A stretch of 42,453 nucleotides of DNA from Candidatus Latescibacterota bacterium (GCA_009694805.1 SICM01000017.1:1-42453); one strand, 5' to 3'. Shown: positions 15,853 to 25,772, counted from the stretch's first letter. The notes: generated by a model from the letters alone, not told the origin. Made by a program: numbers and translations.

Positions 15853-16980
15853 TCAATCCGCCGGCGTCGCGTCCGTCTTCAGCCGCTTCACATCGCCGGC
15901 CCCCTGCCCATACCGCTGAAAGAGCTGTCCCCATGCCGTCTTCATGAACTTCCGGATGATCGGTTTTCCGGCGATGGGATACCACAGGTGATCGTGGTAG
16001 AGATTGGAAGCGAAAGGCGCCCAGGCAACGAGCGGGGAATGCAGCAGCAGCCGCTCGAACGGCCTCAGGAACCCCTTCCGGATGAGCTGATCCCCGAAGA
16101 TGACCAGGCTCCGCTTCGTCTTGAAATGGAAGTTCACCCCGGATACATCCGCCCCCACGACCTCGATCTGTCGCGGGTCTCCCACGCCCAGCCCCCGCTC
16201 GTGGCACATCCGGAGGTAGGGGATGGACATCGGATCGAACCCCATCATCCGGGCGGCGATGGCGTCGATGGCCACGGAGTCCGCGCTGGCGAGGAGGTAG
16301 TTCTGGATCTTGGGGTCCATCGTCCGGGGCCCGGCCCCATCCCCGCAGACCGTCCCGTCCATCACCGCGAAGACGCCGGGATGGATCTCCCGCTGCATGA
16401 GCATGAGATCCACCATGACCTCGTGGATATTCTTATGGGCGTAGTGCCTCACTTCTTTCAACAATCCCCCAAAGCTGTTTTTGATCGCCCCGGTCGTGGT
16501 GGTGTGGCCGTGGGTCTTGACCGTCGGCAGATGGATCACCTGTTTTCCGATGAACATCCTGGGAATCTCGATCCCTCCCGGAAAAATCTTGTCCACCATC
16601 AGGAATTCGCTCTTGAACGGGTATCTGACCCACTCCACCTCCGGCAGGGGGATGAACGGCAGCCCATGTTTTTCCAGGACAGGCATCCAGTGGTTGTCCC
16701 GCGCCCCCTGAACGGGATCGGTCACCACCGTCTTGTTCTCCACGGGAAAAAGACGCTCCCTGCTGAACCCGTCTTCGATCAGCGTCTGGAGCACCCCATC
16801 GAGCTGCCACGGCTGGGATGAGCAGGCCGGGAAGTACTTCGTCCACGAGAGGTTCAGCTTGATCACGGTGTCCAGGCCGGGCGAGACCGTCTCCCGGTAT
16901 CCGGCGAGGCGCATCACCTCCCCGTAGTCCTCCAGCACGGTCTCGGGCCGCGTCTTCAGGACAGCGACTCTTCCTTGCAT
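15853..16980 (-). CDS. DUF362 domain-containing protein
   Basis: The 375-residue product resembles DUF362 proteins: VIKLNLSWTKYFPACSSQPW near the N-terminus, HLPTVKTHGHTTTTGAIKN in the middle, then VFAVMDGTVCGDGAGP and DSVAIDAIAARMMGFDP. No ferredoxin CxxCxxC domain, common in other members, is present. The biochemical function of the family is not established. GGAG precedes the ATG. The gene stands alone between lpdA and the DUF2304 gene, with a 9-base-period repeat just upstream. Confidence 0.85.
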   Translation of the reverse strand: MQGRVAVLKTRPETVLEDYGEVMRLAGYRETVSPGLDTVIKLNLSWTKYFPACSSQPWQLDGVLQTLIEDGFSRERLFPVENKTVVTDPVQGARDNHWMPVLEKHGLPFIPLPEVEWVRYPFKSEFLMVDKIFPGGIEIPRMFIGKQVIHLPTVKTHGHTTTTGAIKNSFGGLLKEVRHYAHKNIHEVMVDLMLMQREIHPGVFAVMDGTVCGDGAGPRTMDPKIQNYLLASADSVAIDAIAARMMGFDPMSIPYLRMCHERGLGVGDPRQIEVVGADVSGVNFHFKTKRSLVIFGDQLIRKGFLRPFERLLLHSPLVAWAPFASNLYHDHLWYPIAGKPIIRKFMKTAWGQLFQRYGQGAGDVKRLKTDATPAD

Positions 16981-16994
16981 AAAACTCCTTCACC

Positions 16995-17071
16995 AAAGAG
17001 AACACAGAGAATACGGAGAGAAGCGGAATTTCACTCTATTTTTTCTCTGTGGCCTCTGTGCCCTCTGTGGT
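16995..17071. repeat. 9-base-period inverted repeat (CTCTGTGGC)
   Basis: The left arm is AAAGAGAAC, ACAGAGAAT, ACGGAGAGA. The right arm is CTCTGTGGC, CTCTGTGCC, CTCTGTGGT. The arms are complementary in sense. The right arm overlaps the 3' end of the DUF2304 gene and encodes its last residues. Unlike the other arrays, the period is 9, which keeps a reading frame. Confidence 0.8.
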
Positions 17072-17428
17072 TGCGCTTTTGTTTTCCTTCATCTCCCGGA
17101 CCTCGTGCTCCAGCAGGGCCACCACCTGGGTCAGGTGCTTGATGCGGCTGGTCATGGTCGAAAGTTGAACCGTGAGGAAGGCCAGGAAGAAGAAGATGAA
17201 CGCCAGGCTCAGCAGGGCCAGGATGGAGGCCGGCTGCCGCGCCCCCATCCAGAAGGTCAACCGGAACAGGAGTCCCTTCCATCCCACGACGCCCAGAACA
17301 CCGGCCGCCAGGATCAGCCAGAGCAGCCCGTACTCGACGTTCAGCCTCCGTCTCCGCAGGAGATCGAACGTGAAGACCCCGAACAGGACCGCGATGGCGC
17401 AGATCAGGATCTGGTTGTAGCCGCTCAC
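17036..17428 (-). CDS. DUF2304 domain-containing membrane protein
   Basis: The 130-residue product has three hydrophobic segments (about residues 7-24, 35-50, 68-88) followed by a helical stretch TSRIKHLTQVVALLEHEVRE that looks like a short coiled coil. DUF2304 proteins are regularly encoded directly after a GT2 glycosyltransferase, as here (4-base ATGA overlap), and are thought to be membrane partners of it. The last residues (KSATTEGTEATEKK) come from the 9-base repeat and are likely a non-functional tail. Confidence 0.85.
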   Translation of the reverse strand: MSGYNQILICAIAVLFGVFTFDLLRRRRLNVEYGLLWLILAAGVLGVVGWKGLLFRLTFWMGARQPASILALLSLAFIFFFLAFLTVQLSTMTSRIKHLTQVVALLEHEVREMKENKSATTEGTEATEKK

Positions 17429-18147
17429 GCCGCCCTCCCCGGTCGCGTCAGCGTCCGGAGCATGACGATGATCACCCCCATCAGCGCCCGGAACGGATAG
17501 TACAGCGTCCGCAGGCCGGAGTGCATGGAGATGCCGCTTCGCCGGGGTCTGACGTCGGCGCGCTGCTCCACCACGCGGAACCCGGACCGGACCAGGAGGA
17601 TCACGGTCTCCGCGTCCGGATAATCGAGCGGATATTCCTCGGACAGAAAGACCACGGCGCGCCTGCTGACGGCCTGGAACCCCGACGTCACATCGCGGAC
17701 CCGGAGGCCGGCGAACACCCAGGTCAGCAGCGAGAAAAACGCCATCCCGACCCGCCGCAACGCGGGGACGCGATAGCCCGTCCGCTCAACGAACCGGGAG
17801 CCGATCACCAGGTCCGCGCCCGTCTGCCGCAGCGTCTCGACGAGCATCGGCGCCTGTCCGGCGTCGTGCTGGCCGTCCCCGTCCATCAGCACCACCACCT
17901 CGTAGCCCCGCGCGCGGGCATAGCGCAGCCCGGTCTGCACGGCCCCGCCGTAGCCGAGGTTGTAGGGATGGCGGATGCAGGGGATGCCGAGCCTGTGGAC
18001 GACCTCCAGGGTCCCATCGCGTGACCCGTCATCGACCACGACCACGTCGCAGGCCAGGGCCAGATGCCGGACCTCTTCCAGAACCGCCCCGATGTTCTCC
18101 GCCTCGTTGTGGGCGGGGATCACGATCAGAACGTCCGCGTCTCTCAT
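17425..18147 (-). CDS. GT2-family glycosyltransferase (dolichyl-phosphate mannose synthase-like)
   Basis: The 240-residue product has the GT-A nucleotide-sugar fold: VIPAHNEAENIGAVLEEV at the N-terminus, VVDDGSRDGT, and DGDGQHDAGQ with the metal-binding acidic motif. Such enzymes transfer a sugar from a nucleotide to a polyprenyl phosphate at the membrane. The C-terminal hydrophobic stretch YYPFRALMGVIIVML may anchor it. It is translationally coupled to the DUF2304 gene. Donor and acceptor are not deducible, and no other glycan genes are adjacent. Confidence 0.9.
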   Translation of the reverse strand: MRDADVLIVIPAHNEAENIGAVLEEVRHLALACDVVVVDDGSRDGTLEVVHRLGIPCIRHPYNLGYGGAVQTGLRYARARGYEVVVLMDGDGQHDAGQAPMLVETLRQTGADLVIGSRFVERTGYRVPALRRVGMAFFSLLTWVFAGLRVRDVTSGFQAVSRRAVVFLSEEYPLDYPDAETVILLVRSGFRVVEQRADVRPRRSGISMHSGLRTLYYPFRALMGVIIVMLRTLTRPGRAA

Positions 18148-18160
18148 GGGCCGCTACCTT

Positions 18161-18204
18161 CCCCTCTCCCTCCTGGTGGGGGAGAGGGGTGAGGGGTGAG
18201 GGGG
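18161..18204. repeat. GC hairpin with GAGGGGT heptads
   Basis: CCCCTCTCCC (18161-18170) pairs with GGGAGAGGGG (18180-18189), followed by 7-base units GAGGGGT, GAGGGGT, GAGGGGG. It lies between the large exported-protein gene and the glycosyltransferase gene and could act as a terminator or processing hairpin. Confidence 0.75.
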
Positions 18205-18211
18205 GTGCGTC

Positions 18212-21200
18212 TTATATCGTGAACCCGAAGAAGAACCGGCGGGCATCCACGCGGTTGATGCGCGTCGGATCGTTCCGGTCGCGCACGTCGCGCGTGAACG
18301 GCATGACGAACTGGAAAAACCCGAACATCGGCAGGCGGTAGAACGAGAATATCTGCATCCGCAACTCCACGCCAGCGTCGCTCAGGAACGCCCTTCGGAA
18401 GGTCTGGCTGTTGAACTTCAGGTCGCTCAGTTTCTCAAAATCACCCGTGGCGCCCGTCTCCAGGAACAGCGTGGCATAGAGCCGGTCGAAATACAGGGGC
18501 GGGAGTTCCTTGCGGATCTTCTGAAACAGGGGGAGGGTGAGCGAGACCCTGCCGAGCACCGCCTTGCCCCCCTCCAGCGTGAAGTAGGGGTAGCCCCGCA
18601 GGCTCCCCCATCCCCCGAGATAATAGCGGAGCGGGTAGTAGAAAGCCCCCTCGAAAGGACCGCCGTTGGGGTTGAACCCTTTGATCGGCGCGTCCTTGTA
18701 GCCCACGAAGGTCTGCAGGCCCAGCGTCGCCCTCCCCCCCAGCGGGATGAATTCGTTCCAGGAGAACGTGAACTCGTTGATCCCCAGCTTCACGTGGTCG
18801 AACAGAAACGGCTCGGGGCTGGGGTTGCCGACCGTCGGAACGGGCAGCCCCGTGTTGGGGTCGCGCACCGCCTCCGCCAGGGAATCGGCCACCGTGGCGT
18901 TGAGCCGCCGGTACCCGAGGGTCACGAACCGGCCCGCCGGGTTGATGAAGCCGTCGATGGTGGGGTTCATCTTCCCGTAGCGCCACGAGACGGCGAGGTT
19001 GCTGCTCCGGAAGAACGGCCCCGACTCGCTGCTGTACAGGTTCTGGTCCGCGATGACCTGCGGCTGGCCGAACAGTTTATCGATCTTTTTAATCTGGTCC
19101 GTGATGTCCCTCCCCTGCTGGAACACCTTCGAGCTGTCCAGGACCGTCTGTCTGGTGTGCATGTTCTCGTAGAACTTCTGGTAGCTGTACTCCAGGTCAA
19201 AGCCATGCCGGGAGGAGATCGGCAGGTCCACGCCCAGGACGAACTCGTTGAACACGTCCTTGAACCGGTCGCTCTCGTCGAGCGACAGGTGGAGGAACTG
19301 CGTGACGTTGGGGATCAGGACGCGGCCCGAATCCGTGTCTACCCGCAGCGTGCCCAGCAATGTGTCGCGCTGGGCGGCCACGGTGCCCAGGTCCAGGGCG
19401 CTGTTGATCGTCTCGCGGCTGTAGAACGTGTAGAGGGTCGGGGAGTAGGTCTTGTTCTCCCCCGAAAAGGGGGTCAGGCTCTTCATGTAGCCCACCAGCA
19501 CGCTGGAGTTGATGTCGATGCTCTTGCGGAGGTTCTTCCCGATCGAGAACCCGCTGACGATCTGGTCGCCGCCGAGCAGGTCTCCCGCGGCCACCTGCAG
19601 CCCCGCGCTGATCTGGTCGAGGCCGAAACGGTTGCCGATGAACGTCGGCCCCAGGACCAGGAACGGCTCGACGCCGTTGAGCGTGATGTGGGTGCCATAG
19701 CGCCCGACCTTGTAGGCCTTGTCGGTGGGCTCGCCCGTGTAGATCCCGCGATAGTCCCGGTCCACCAGTTGAAGGGCGGGGGCGGGCCGCGCCTCCGACC
19801 GCTTCACCCTGTAGAGGCTGTAATTGCCCGCGTGAACCCCCCCGTAGAGCACCTCGTCCCCGGCCGGGGAAACCGACGGGCAGAACGCCCCGCCCAGGAC
19901 GTGGGTGAGCTGTTTGACCTGTTTCGAGGCCAGGTCGTATTCGTACAGGTTGAAGATGCCCGTCCGGTCCGACGCAAACACGAGGCCGCTGCCGTCGGGC
20001 AGCCAGCACGGGTCGCGCTCGTCGGCCTTCGTGCGGATGAGCGCCTCGAACCCCGCGTTGTTCGCATAGGCCAGGCTGTCCGGAAAGGTCTTGCTGCTGT
20101 CCGCCTTCGAGCGGACCTTCTTGAACGGCTCCGCATCGGCGTTGATCACCGCGATGTCCCGGTCCTCGCCCCGGAACACGCTGAAGGCGATCCGCTTCCC
20201 GTCCGGAGACCAGCGGGGGCCGTAGTACTGCGTGGCGTCGTTGTGGTGCGTGAGGGTGTGAACCTTCGTCCCGTCCGCGTTCATGATGCCGATGTTGTTC
20301 GTCCCGTCCTCGTTGCGTACGAAGGCGATCCGCTTCCCGTCCGGGGAGACCGCCGGGTCCTTGGCCCGCAGGCCGAGGGTCAGCTTCCGCTCCTCTTTCG
20401 TGTCGAAGTCATAGACGTAGATGTCGAACCGGCCCCTCGGTGCGCGGTTGTAATAGATCTTCTTCCCGTCGGGGGACCAGGAGAAGCGGTTGTCCACGCC
20501 CCTGGAGATCGTCTTCATCTCCCCTGTGGCCAGGTCCTTCACCCGGAGTTCCGTGATCGCAAAGTCGCTCTTCCGGTTGCTCAGGTAGGCCACGCGCTTG
20601 CCGTCCGGCGAATGGGCCGGAAAGTAGTCCAGGAACCCCTCGTCGATGGCCTTCTCCCCCTCCACCAGACCGGTCTTCTGGAGCGAATCGGCCACGGCCC
20701 CGTACTTCGCCTTCAGGTGGGCCTTCCACTCGTCGTAGACCCGGTCGGCGGACTTGTGGAGGACCGTGCGGATCGCCGACTTGAAGTTGATCAGACCCGT
20801 ATGCTCCGACAGCGCCCGCACCTTGTCCGGGCCGTAGGTCTCGTCGATATAGCGGAGCAGGTTGTAGCCCTGGTTGTAGGACATCTCGAAGTGGTGACCG
20901 TCCCGCGAGAAGACCCCCATCTCGGCGTAGGACAAGAGGTCGTCCTCCAGAGTCGCCATGCGCAGGAGCATGTCCCGGTGCGTGTCCCACGCCTCGTAGC
21001 CCATCTTGTCGTCCTCATACTGCGCGATCCCCTCCGCAAACCATGTCGGCACGGCGAGCTGGTAAAAGGGCATGGCGAGCACGTAGTCGGGGTTCCGGTT
21101 CAGTTCCGCCATCTGCGCGATGCCCAACTCGAACGGCCAGTTCCGACGGGCGGCCTTCAGGGTGACGATGTGGGTGAACTCGTGGGCGAACACGTTCTTG

Positions 21201-21679
21201 ATCCACGCGTGCGTCCCCCGCAGCTCAAAGTCGAGGTTGGTCGCCCAGATCTCGATGAAGTTCTGGTAGTAGCTGGCCGACCCGTTTCCAAAATCGAGGG
21301 CGTCGTCCACCAGCACGTGTACGGGGGCGTAGTTCTTCATATACTTCGGGTACAGGGGCGCGATGGCGTCGAACACCTCTTCGGCGATGTCAGCCACCTG
21401 CCGGGCGGTCTGGTCGGCCTCCCCGTAGTAGATGACGAAATGCTCCGTGCGGATGGCGTTCAGGCCGGGGCTTCTCAAGCCGAGCAGAGAGGGGAAGAAC
21501 CGGTCCTGCTGAAGCCCGCCCCCCATCCCCTTCGACAGGTCCACACCCGGTCCCGCAGGGGCCGAACCCAAAAACCTGCGTGGAATGCCCACCTGCCCCT
21601 GCGCCTGCCCTCCCGGTGCAAACATCAACAGGATAAGGGTGTTCAAGAAAATGATCGCTCTCTTGAGATGTAAGGTCAC
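18212..21679 (-). CDS. exported metallopeptidase-like/TolB-propeller/outer-membrane barrel protein
   Basis: The product has 1155 residues from a GTG with GGGGAG upstream. Residues 1-27 (LHLKRAIIFLNTLILLMFAP) form a signal peptide. Residues about 70-330 look like a peptidase-MA domain: FAHEFTHIVTLK (HEFTH at 166-170) and WFAEGIAQYED (Glu216), a zinc gluzincin layout. Residues about 345-770 hold repeated propeller blades (HSPDGKRVAYLSN, WSPDGKRIAFSV, VSPDGKRIAFVR) of the PD40/TolB type. The remaining ~380 residues end in barrel-like text (GGWGSLRGYPYF, ..., FFFGFTI with C-terminal aromatic), as in BamA-like surface antigens. It is probably an outer-membrane protein with a periplasmic or surface peptidase. 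The target is unknown. It stands alone. Confidence 0.85.
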   Translation of the reverse strand: MTLHLKRAIIFLNTLILLMFAPGGQAQGQVGIPRRFLGSAPAGPGVDLSKGMGGGLQQDRFFPSLLGLRSPGLNAIRTEHFVIYYGEADQTARQVADIAEEVFDAIAPLYPKYMKNYAPVHVLVDDALDFGNGSASYYQNFIEIWATNLDFELRGTHAWIKNVFAHEFTHIVTLKAARRNWPFELGIAQMAELNRNPDYVLAMPFYQLAVPTWFAEGIAQYEDDKMGYEAWDTHRDMLLRMATLEDDLLSYAEMGVFSRDGHHFEMSYNQGYNLLRYIDETYGPDKVRALSEHTGLINFKSAIRTVLHKSADRVYDEWKAHLKAKYGAVADSLQKTGLVEGEKAIDEGFLDYFPAHSPDGKRVAYLSNRKSDFAITELRVKDLATGEMKTISRGVDNRFSWSPDGKKIYYNRAPRGRFDIYVYDFDTKEERKLTLGLRAKDPAVSPDGKRIAFVRNEDGTNNIGIMNADGTKVHTLTHHNDATQYYGPRWSPDGKRIAFSVFRGEDRDIAVINADAEPFKKVRSKADSSKTFPDSLAYANNAGFEALIRTKADERDPCWLPDGSGLVFASDRTGIFNLYEYDLASKQVKQLTHVLGGAFCPSVSPAGDEVLYGGVHAGNYSLYRVKRSEARPAPALQLVDRDYRGIYTGEPTDKAYKVGRYGTHITLNGVEPFLVLGPTFIGNRFGLDQISAGLQVAAGDLLGGDQIVSGFSIGKNLRKSIDINSSVLVGYMKSLTPFSGENKTYSPTLYTFYSRETINSALDLGTVAAQRDTLLGTLRVDTDSGRVLIPNVTQFLHLSLDESDRFKDVFNEFVLGVDLPISSRHGFDLEYSYQKFYENMHTRQTVLDSSKVFQQGRDITDQIKKIDKLFGQPQVIADQNLYSSESGPFFRSSNLAVSWRYGKMNPTIDGFINPAGRFVTLGYRRLNATVADSLAEAVRDPNTGLPVPTVGNPSPEPFLFDHVKLGINEFTFSWNEFIPLGGRATLGLQTFVGYKDAPIKGFNPNGGPFEGAFYYPLRYYLGGWGSLRGYPYFTLEGGKAVLGRVSLTLPLFQKIRKELPPLYFDRLYATLFLETGATGDFEKLSDLKFNSQTFRRAFLSDAGVELRMQIFSFYRLPMFGFFQFVMPFTRDVRDRNDPTRINRVDARRFFFGFTI

Positions 21680-21781
21680 AGGGCTCCCCTTTCTGAGAGA
21701 TGAGAGAAAACCGGCTCTGAAAACGGCAGATGGCAAACGGCCCCCAGCCCTCCCCCATCTCAAGGGGCAAAGCCCTGGAGA

Positions 21782-21838
21782 CCCCCTCCCTCCCCCACCC
21801 GTGGGGGGAGGGAGGGGGGCAGGGGGTGGAAGGGGGAT
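21782..21838. repeat. 15-bp C/G hairpin and G-quadruplex-like tract
   Basis: CCCCCTCCCTCCCCC pairs perfectly with bases 21804-21818 around a short loop. The plus strand from 21803 to 21838 has five runs of at least three G with loops of 1-4 bases, which fits a DNA quadruplex motif. The 21680-21846 gap holds this, the start signals of the exported protein, and heptad-like C-rich text before it. Confidence 0.75.
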
Positions 21839-21846
21839 CTTTCGTT

Positions 21847-22821
21847 TCACGTCTGTCTCAAAATACACGATACCAGATGCCCCCCACCGATGTCCTTCAA
21901 CTCCGGCACGACCCGGCTGCACTCGGCCACGCGCTCGGGACAGCGGGGGTGGAAAGGGCACCCGGAAGGGATGTCCGCGGGGTTCGGCGTCTCCCCCTCC
22001 AGGACCGTCCGCCTTCGCCGCACGGAAGGGTCCGGGACCGGCACGGCGGACAGGAGCGCCCGCGTGTAGGGATGCTGGGGATCTTCGTAGAGCGACCGGC
22101 TCTCCGCGATCTCCACGATCCGCCCCAGGTACATCACGGCCACCCGGTCGGAGATGTGCCGCACCACGCTCAGGTCGTGGGCGATGAACAGATAGGTAAG
22201 CCCGAACTGCCCCTGGAGGTCCTGGAGCAGGTTGAGGATCTGGGCCTGGATCGACACGTCCAGCGCGGAGACGGGCTCATCGGCCACGATGAAACCCGGC
22301 TGCACGGCCAGCGCACGGGCAATCCCAATCCGCTGCCGCTGCCCCCCGCTGAACTCGTGAGGGTACCGGCGGGCATAGTCCGGCGACAGCCCGACCGTCT
22401 CCAGGAGCTGCGCTACCCGCTCTCCCAGGGCCCGGCCCTTCGCCAGGCCGTGGACCTTCAAGGCCTCGGCCAGGATGCCCCCCACGGTCATCCGGGGGTT
22501 CAGCGAGCTGTAGGGGTCCTGAAAGATGACCTGCATCCGCCGCCGCACGGCCCGCAGCGCCCGCCGGCCCAGCGACAGCACGTCCAGGCCGTCGAAGCGC
22601 ACCTCCCCGCCGGTCGCCTCGGCCAGGCGCAGGATGACCCGCCCCGTGGTCGTCTTCCCGCACCCCGACTCCCCCACCAGTCCCAGCGTCTCCCCCCTCC
22701 GGACGGTGAAGGAGACGCCGTCCACGGCCTTCACCTGGCCCGAGACCCGCGAGAACAGCCCGCGCCGGATGGGGAAATACTTCTTGAGGTCACGGACTTC
22801 TAAGAGAACATCAGAAGGCAT
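21847..22821 (-). CDS. oligopeptide/dipeptide ABC transporter ATP-binding protein (DppF/OppF)
   Basis: The 324-residue ATPase has [20 protein letters not shown] at the N-terminus, as in OppF/DppF. It shows Walker [10 protein letters not shown], signature [15 protein letters not shown], Walker [13 protein letters not shown] and the C-terminal oligopeptide extension with [10 protein letters not shown] chose the ATG of MPSDVLL. A longer reading would run through dispersed repeat copy 2. It pairs with the DppD-like ATPase upstream. No permease or binding protein lies in the window, so the transporter partners are elsewhere. Confidence 0.93.
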   Translation of the reverse strand: MPSDVLLEVRDLKKYFPIRRGLFSRVSGQVKAVDGVSFTVRRGETLGLVGESGCGKTTTGRVILRLAEATGGEVRFDGLDVLSLGRRALRAVRRRMQVIFQDPYSSLNPRMTVGGILAEALKVHGLAKGRALGERVAQLLETVGLSPDYARRYPHEFSGGQRQRIGIARALAVQPGFIVADEPVSALDVSIQAQILNLLQDLQGQFGLTYLFIAHDLSVVRHISDRVAVMYLGRIVEIAESRSLYEDPQHPYTRALLSAVPVPDPSVRRRRTVLEGETPNPADIPSGCPFHPRCPERVAECSRVVPELKDIGGGHLVSCILRQT

Positions 22822-22876
22822 GTCAAAAACAGAAGGTATAACGACGAAGGAAGACAAAACGCATAGACCCAAAGAA

Positions 22877-23053
22877 GGCGCGCCGCCAGAAACCCCCACC
22901 TCCGAAGTCCAGCAGAAGCACCCCACCCGCCGGGGGCACAAATTTCGGTGCGACAACTGAACGTCAAGGTTGCGGCGCGCCAAAGCCTCCCCCGGCGTTT
23001 GAGGGGGCGTGCTTCTTTGGCCCCACCTTTCTTGCACGAGCAAGAAAGGTGGG
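22877..23053 (+). repeat. dispersed structured repeat, copy 2
   Basis: Second copy of the element at 2684, same orientation. The outer arms are GGCGCGCCGC (22877-22886) and GCGGCGCGCC (22972-22981). The small hairpin is CCCCC/GGGGG around GGCGTTTGA (22994-23002). The terminal hairpin core CACCTTTCTTGC is identical to copy 1, extended to 14 bp here. The paired arms differ from copy 1 by compensating changes. It sits between the two peptide-transporter ATPase genes, antisense to their transcript. Confidence 0.85.
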
Positions 23054-23094
23054 AAAGCGACATGGGCCGCTGAGGCAGAACGCTTGCAACCCGC

Positions 23095-24078
<984 letters not shown>

Positions 24079-24158
24079 GGGCCTCGACCCGTCCGGCGGC
24101 ACTTGGACTCCCTATCCCCCGCTTTCGTTCCAGATTTTGAGCCTTAGAAATCTCTGTG

Positions 24159-24225
24159 GAAGCGTGAAGCGTGTAAAACCCGTGAAGCGTATCTCGTAGG
24201 AGGTTTTTACGAGATACGAGATACG
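24159..24225. repeat. 7-base-period hairpin (GAGATAC family), second locus
   Basis: Blocks GAAGCGT, GAAGCGT, GTAAAAC and so on lead into CGTATCTCGTA (24188-24198), pairing perfectly over 11 bp with TACGAGATACG (24208-24218), and further CGAGATA units. The sequence family is shared with 6934-7004. It lies upstream of the DppD-like gene and just beyond the stop of the membrane-protein train. Confidence 0.85.
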
Positions 24226-24228
24226 TCT

Positions 24229-24963
24229 TTACTGTATCTGGACGTGCAGCCAGTCCCTCAGCAGGAAGGTCATCCGCCCGATCAGGAGCGACAGACGCGC
24301 CATGATCGTGTACCCGAACGAGGCCCCGAAAGAGATCATCAGGAACCATATCCCGACCCGAGACACCGCCCCCACGGCCCCCTTGTGCTCGATCGAAAAT
24401 GAGAAATAGACCAGGACGCTCACCACCCCCACCAGGATCAGAAAGGTGTCCAGGCTGGCCATCGTGAAGACCGAGGTGGTCCAGAGGGGCTTGAGCGTGG
24501 GCTCGATCTGTTGCAGCACGAACGACGAGATCGTCCGGGGAATGCTGAGGCCCGCCCCCACCCCTACGACAAAGGCGAACGAGATCCGGCTGACCAGGGC
24601 TATTCGCGGGACAAAGCGGGTGAGCATCAGCAGACCGAGCGCCGTCGGGATCAGCACCCCCCAGGCCGTCCCCTTGCCCGGCTCTGGCCGGAACAGCGGA
24701 TTGTAGACGTCCGCCAGGAGGTTCAGGTACCAGATCTGCGCCAGCTGGTAGGCGGCCACCACCCCCACGTAGAGGTGTTCGGCGAACTTGAAGGTCGGGT
24801 TGTCGCGGTACAGAAAACTATACATGGCCAGCGTCAGCCCGGCGGCCAGGATCACCCCGAACCCGGCCCAGTTGCCCTGGATTTTGCCCGCACTCATCAG
24901 GTAGACGTTGACGGCGGCGAACAGGGCGACGAACGCGACGAAGAGAACGGTATCGCGTCTCAT
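24229..24963 (-). CDS. polytopic membrane protein of the DUF6754-linked cluster
   Basis: The 244-residue product has about six to seven hydrophobic segments (from LFVAFVALFAAVNVYLM at residues 7-23 to GIWFLMISFGASFGYTIM near 210). I do not recognise a named family. The ATG overlaps the stop of the gene upstream (ATGA), so the two are translationally coupled. It is the last gene of the leftward train that begins near 33591. It probably forms an inner-membrane complex with the products encoded upstream. A charged C-terminal tail follows the last segment. Confidence 0.8.
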   Translation of the reverse strand: MRRDTVLFVAFVALFAAVNVYLMSAGKIQGNWAGFGVILAAGLTLAMYSFLYRDNPTFKFAEHLYVGVVAAYQLAQIWYLNLLADVYNPLFRPEPGKGTAWGVLIPTALGLLMLTRFVPRIALVSRISFAFVVGVGAGLSIPRTISSFVLQQIEPTLKPLWTTSVFTMASLDTFLILVGVVSVLVYFSFSIEHKGAVGAVSRVGIWFLMISFGASFGYTIMARLSLLIGRMTFLLRDWLHVQIQ

Positions 24964-25772
24964 GAGGCCCTCCTTCCGAGGAAGTAGATCAGGTTGCCGA
25001 ACAGAATGAACGCCAGGATCACCAGATGCACGACGGACTGCGGCGTCATGTTCCGGGTGGCCGCATCGCTGACCCCCACCAGAGTCTCGTACTCCGCCGC
25101 CCCGGCCAGCCCCCCCATCATCCCGTTGAGCTGTCCTGCCTGCAGGAAGGGGAACATGTCCGGGGCCATCACCGCCGTGCATCCCGATCCCATCTTGAAC
25201 CGGTAGCGCTCCTGCCCGTAGGCGATCCAGGTCTCGGTCACGGACGACCCGGCGAGGTCCACGATGTAATCGAAGTCCTTCAACGAACGGATGTCCTGGG
25301 TGATCTCCATCGTCCTCGTGTCGTTACCCCGGCTGTCCTTCGGCAGCGTGGCCTGGAAGTCCTGCCCCATGTTCAGGATGAAGGAGCTTCCGCCGGACTT
25401 GAACCCCATGAAGGCATAGTCCTTGCCGTACTCGAGGGGGAACTCCTTCGCCACCACCCCGAAGGCGTCCTGGGCCATCCCGACCCCCTCGGGGGTGAGC
25501 GTGACCCCCACGACCTTCACCCCCCGCTGGAAGCAGTGCCGGAGAAGCGCCAGGGCCATCGGACGCAGCTCTGCCACCAGGCTGGGGCCGTAGTCGAACG
25601 CGATCAGGACCCGTCCCTTCTTCTGCGCCACGACTTCGACGGTGTCATAGATCGCCTGCACCATGGGCGTGGGCTTCACCGGGAAAGTAAACGACCACAG
25701 GAGCGGAACCACCACGCCTGCGAGGACGAACAGAAAGATGATCCGGCGGTCGATGTTCAGAAGACGGCTCAT
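24960..25772 (-). CDS. membrane-anchored protein, tandem paralogue B
   Basis: The 270-residue product has one N-terminal membrane segment (about 11-29), a soluble alpha/beta domain (VLIAFDYGPSLVAEL, VVGVTLTPEGV) and one C-terminal segment (VVHLVILAFILFGNLIYFLG). It is clearly homologous to the adjacent gene product encoded upstream; shared blocks include RGNDTRTMEI/V, TWIAYGQERYRFKMG and FPFLQAGQLNG. No enzyme signature is evident. It overlaps both neighbours by ATGA, implying stoichiometric synthesis. I do not recognise a characterised function. Confidence 0.85.
   Translation of the reverse strand: MSRLLNIDRRIIFLFVLAGVVVPLLWSFTFPVKPTPMVQAIYDTVEVVAQKKGRVLIAFDYGPSLVAELRPMALALLRHCFQRGVKVVGVTLTPEGVGMAQDAFGVVAKEFPLEYGKDYAFMGFKSGGSSFILNMGQDFQATLPKDSRGNDTRTMEITQDIRSLKDFDYIVDLAGSSVTETWIAYGQERYRFKMGSGCTAVMAPDMFPFLQAGQLNGMMGGLAGAAEYETLVGVSDAATRNMTPQSVVHLVILAFILFGNLIYFLGRRAS

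Noticed and set aside
18794..21673. Very long open frame (959 codons) on the plus strand opposite the exported-protein gene
   Set aside because: It mirrors the minus-strand gene in high-G+C DNA, has Arg/Val/Asp-rich low-complexity text and no family motif. The minus strand has clear domains.
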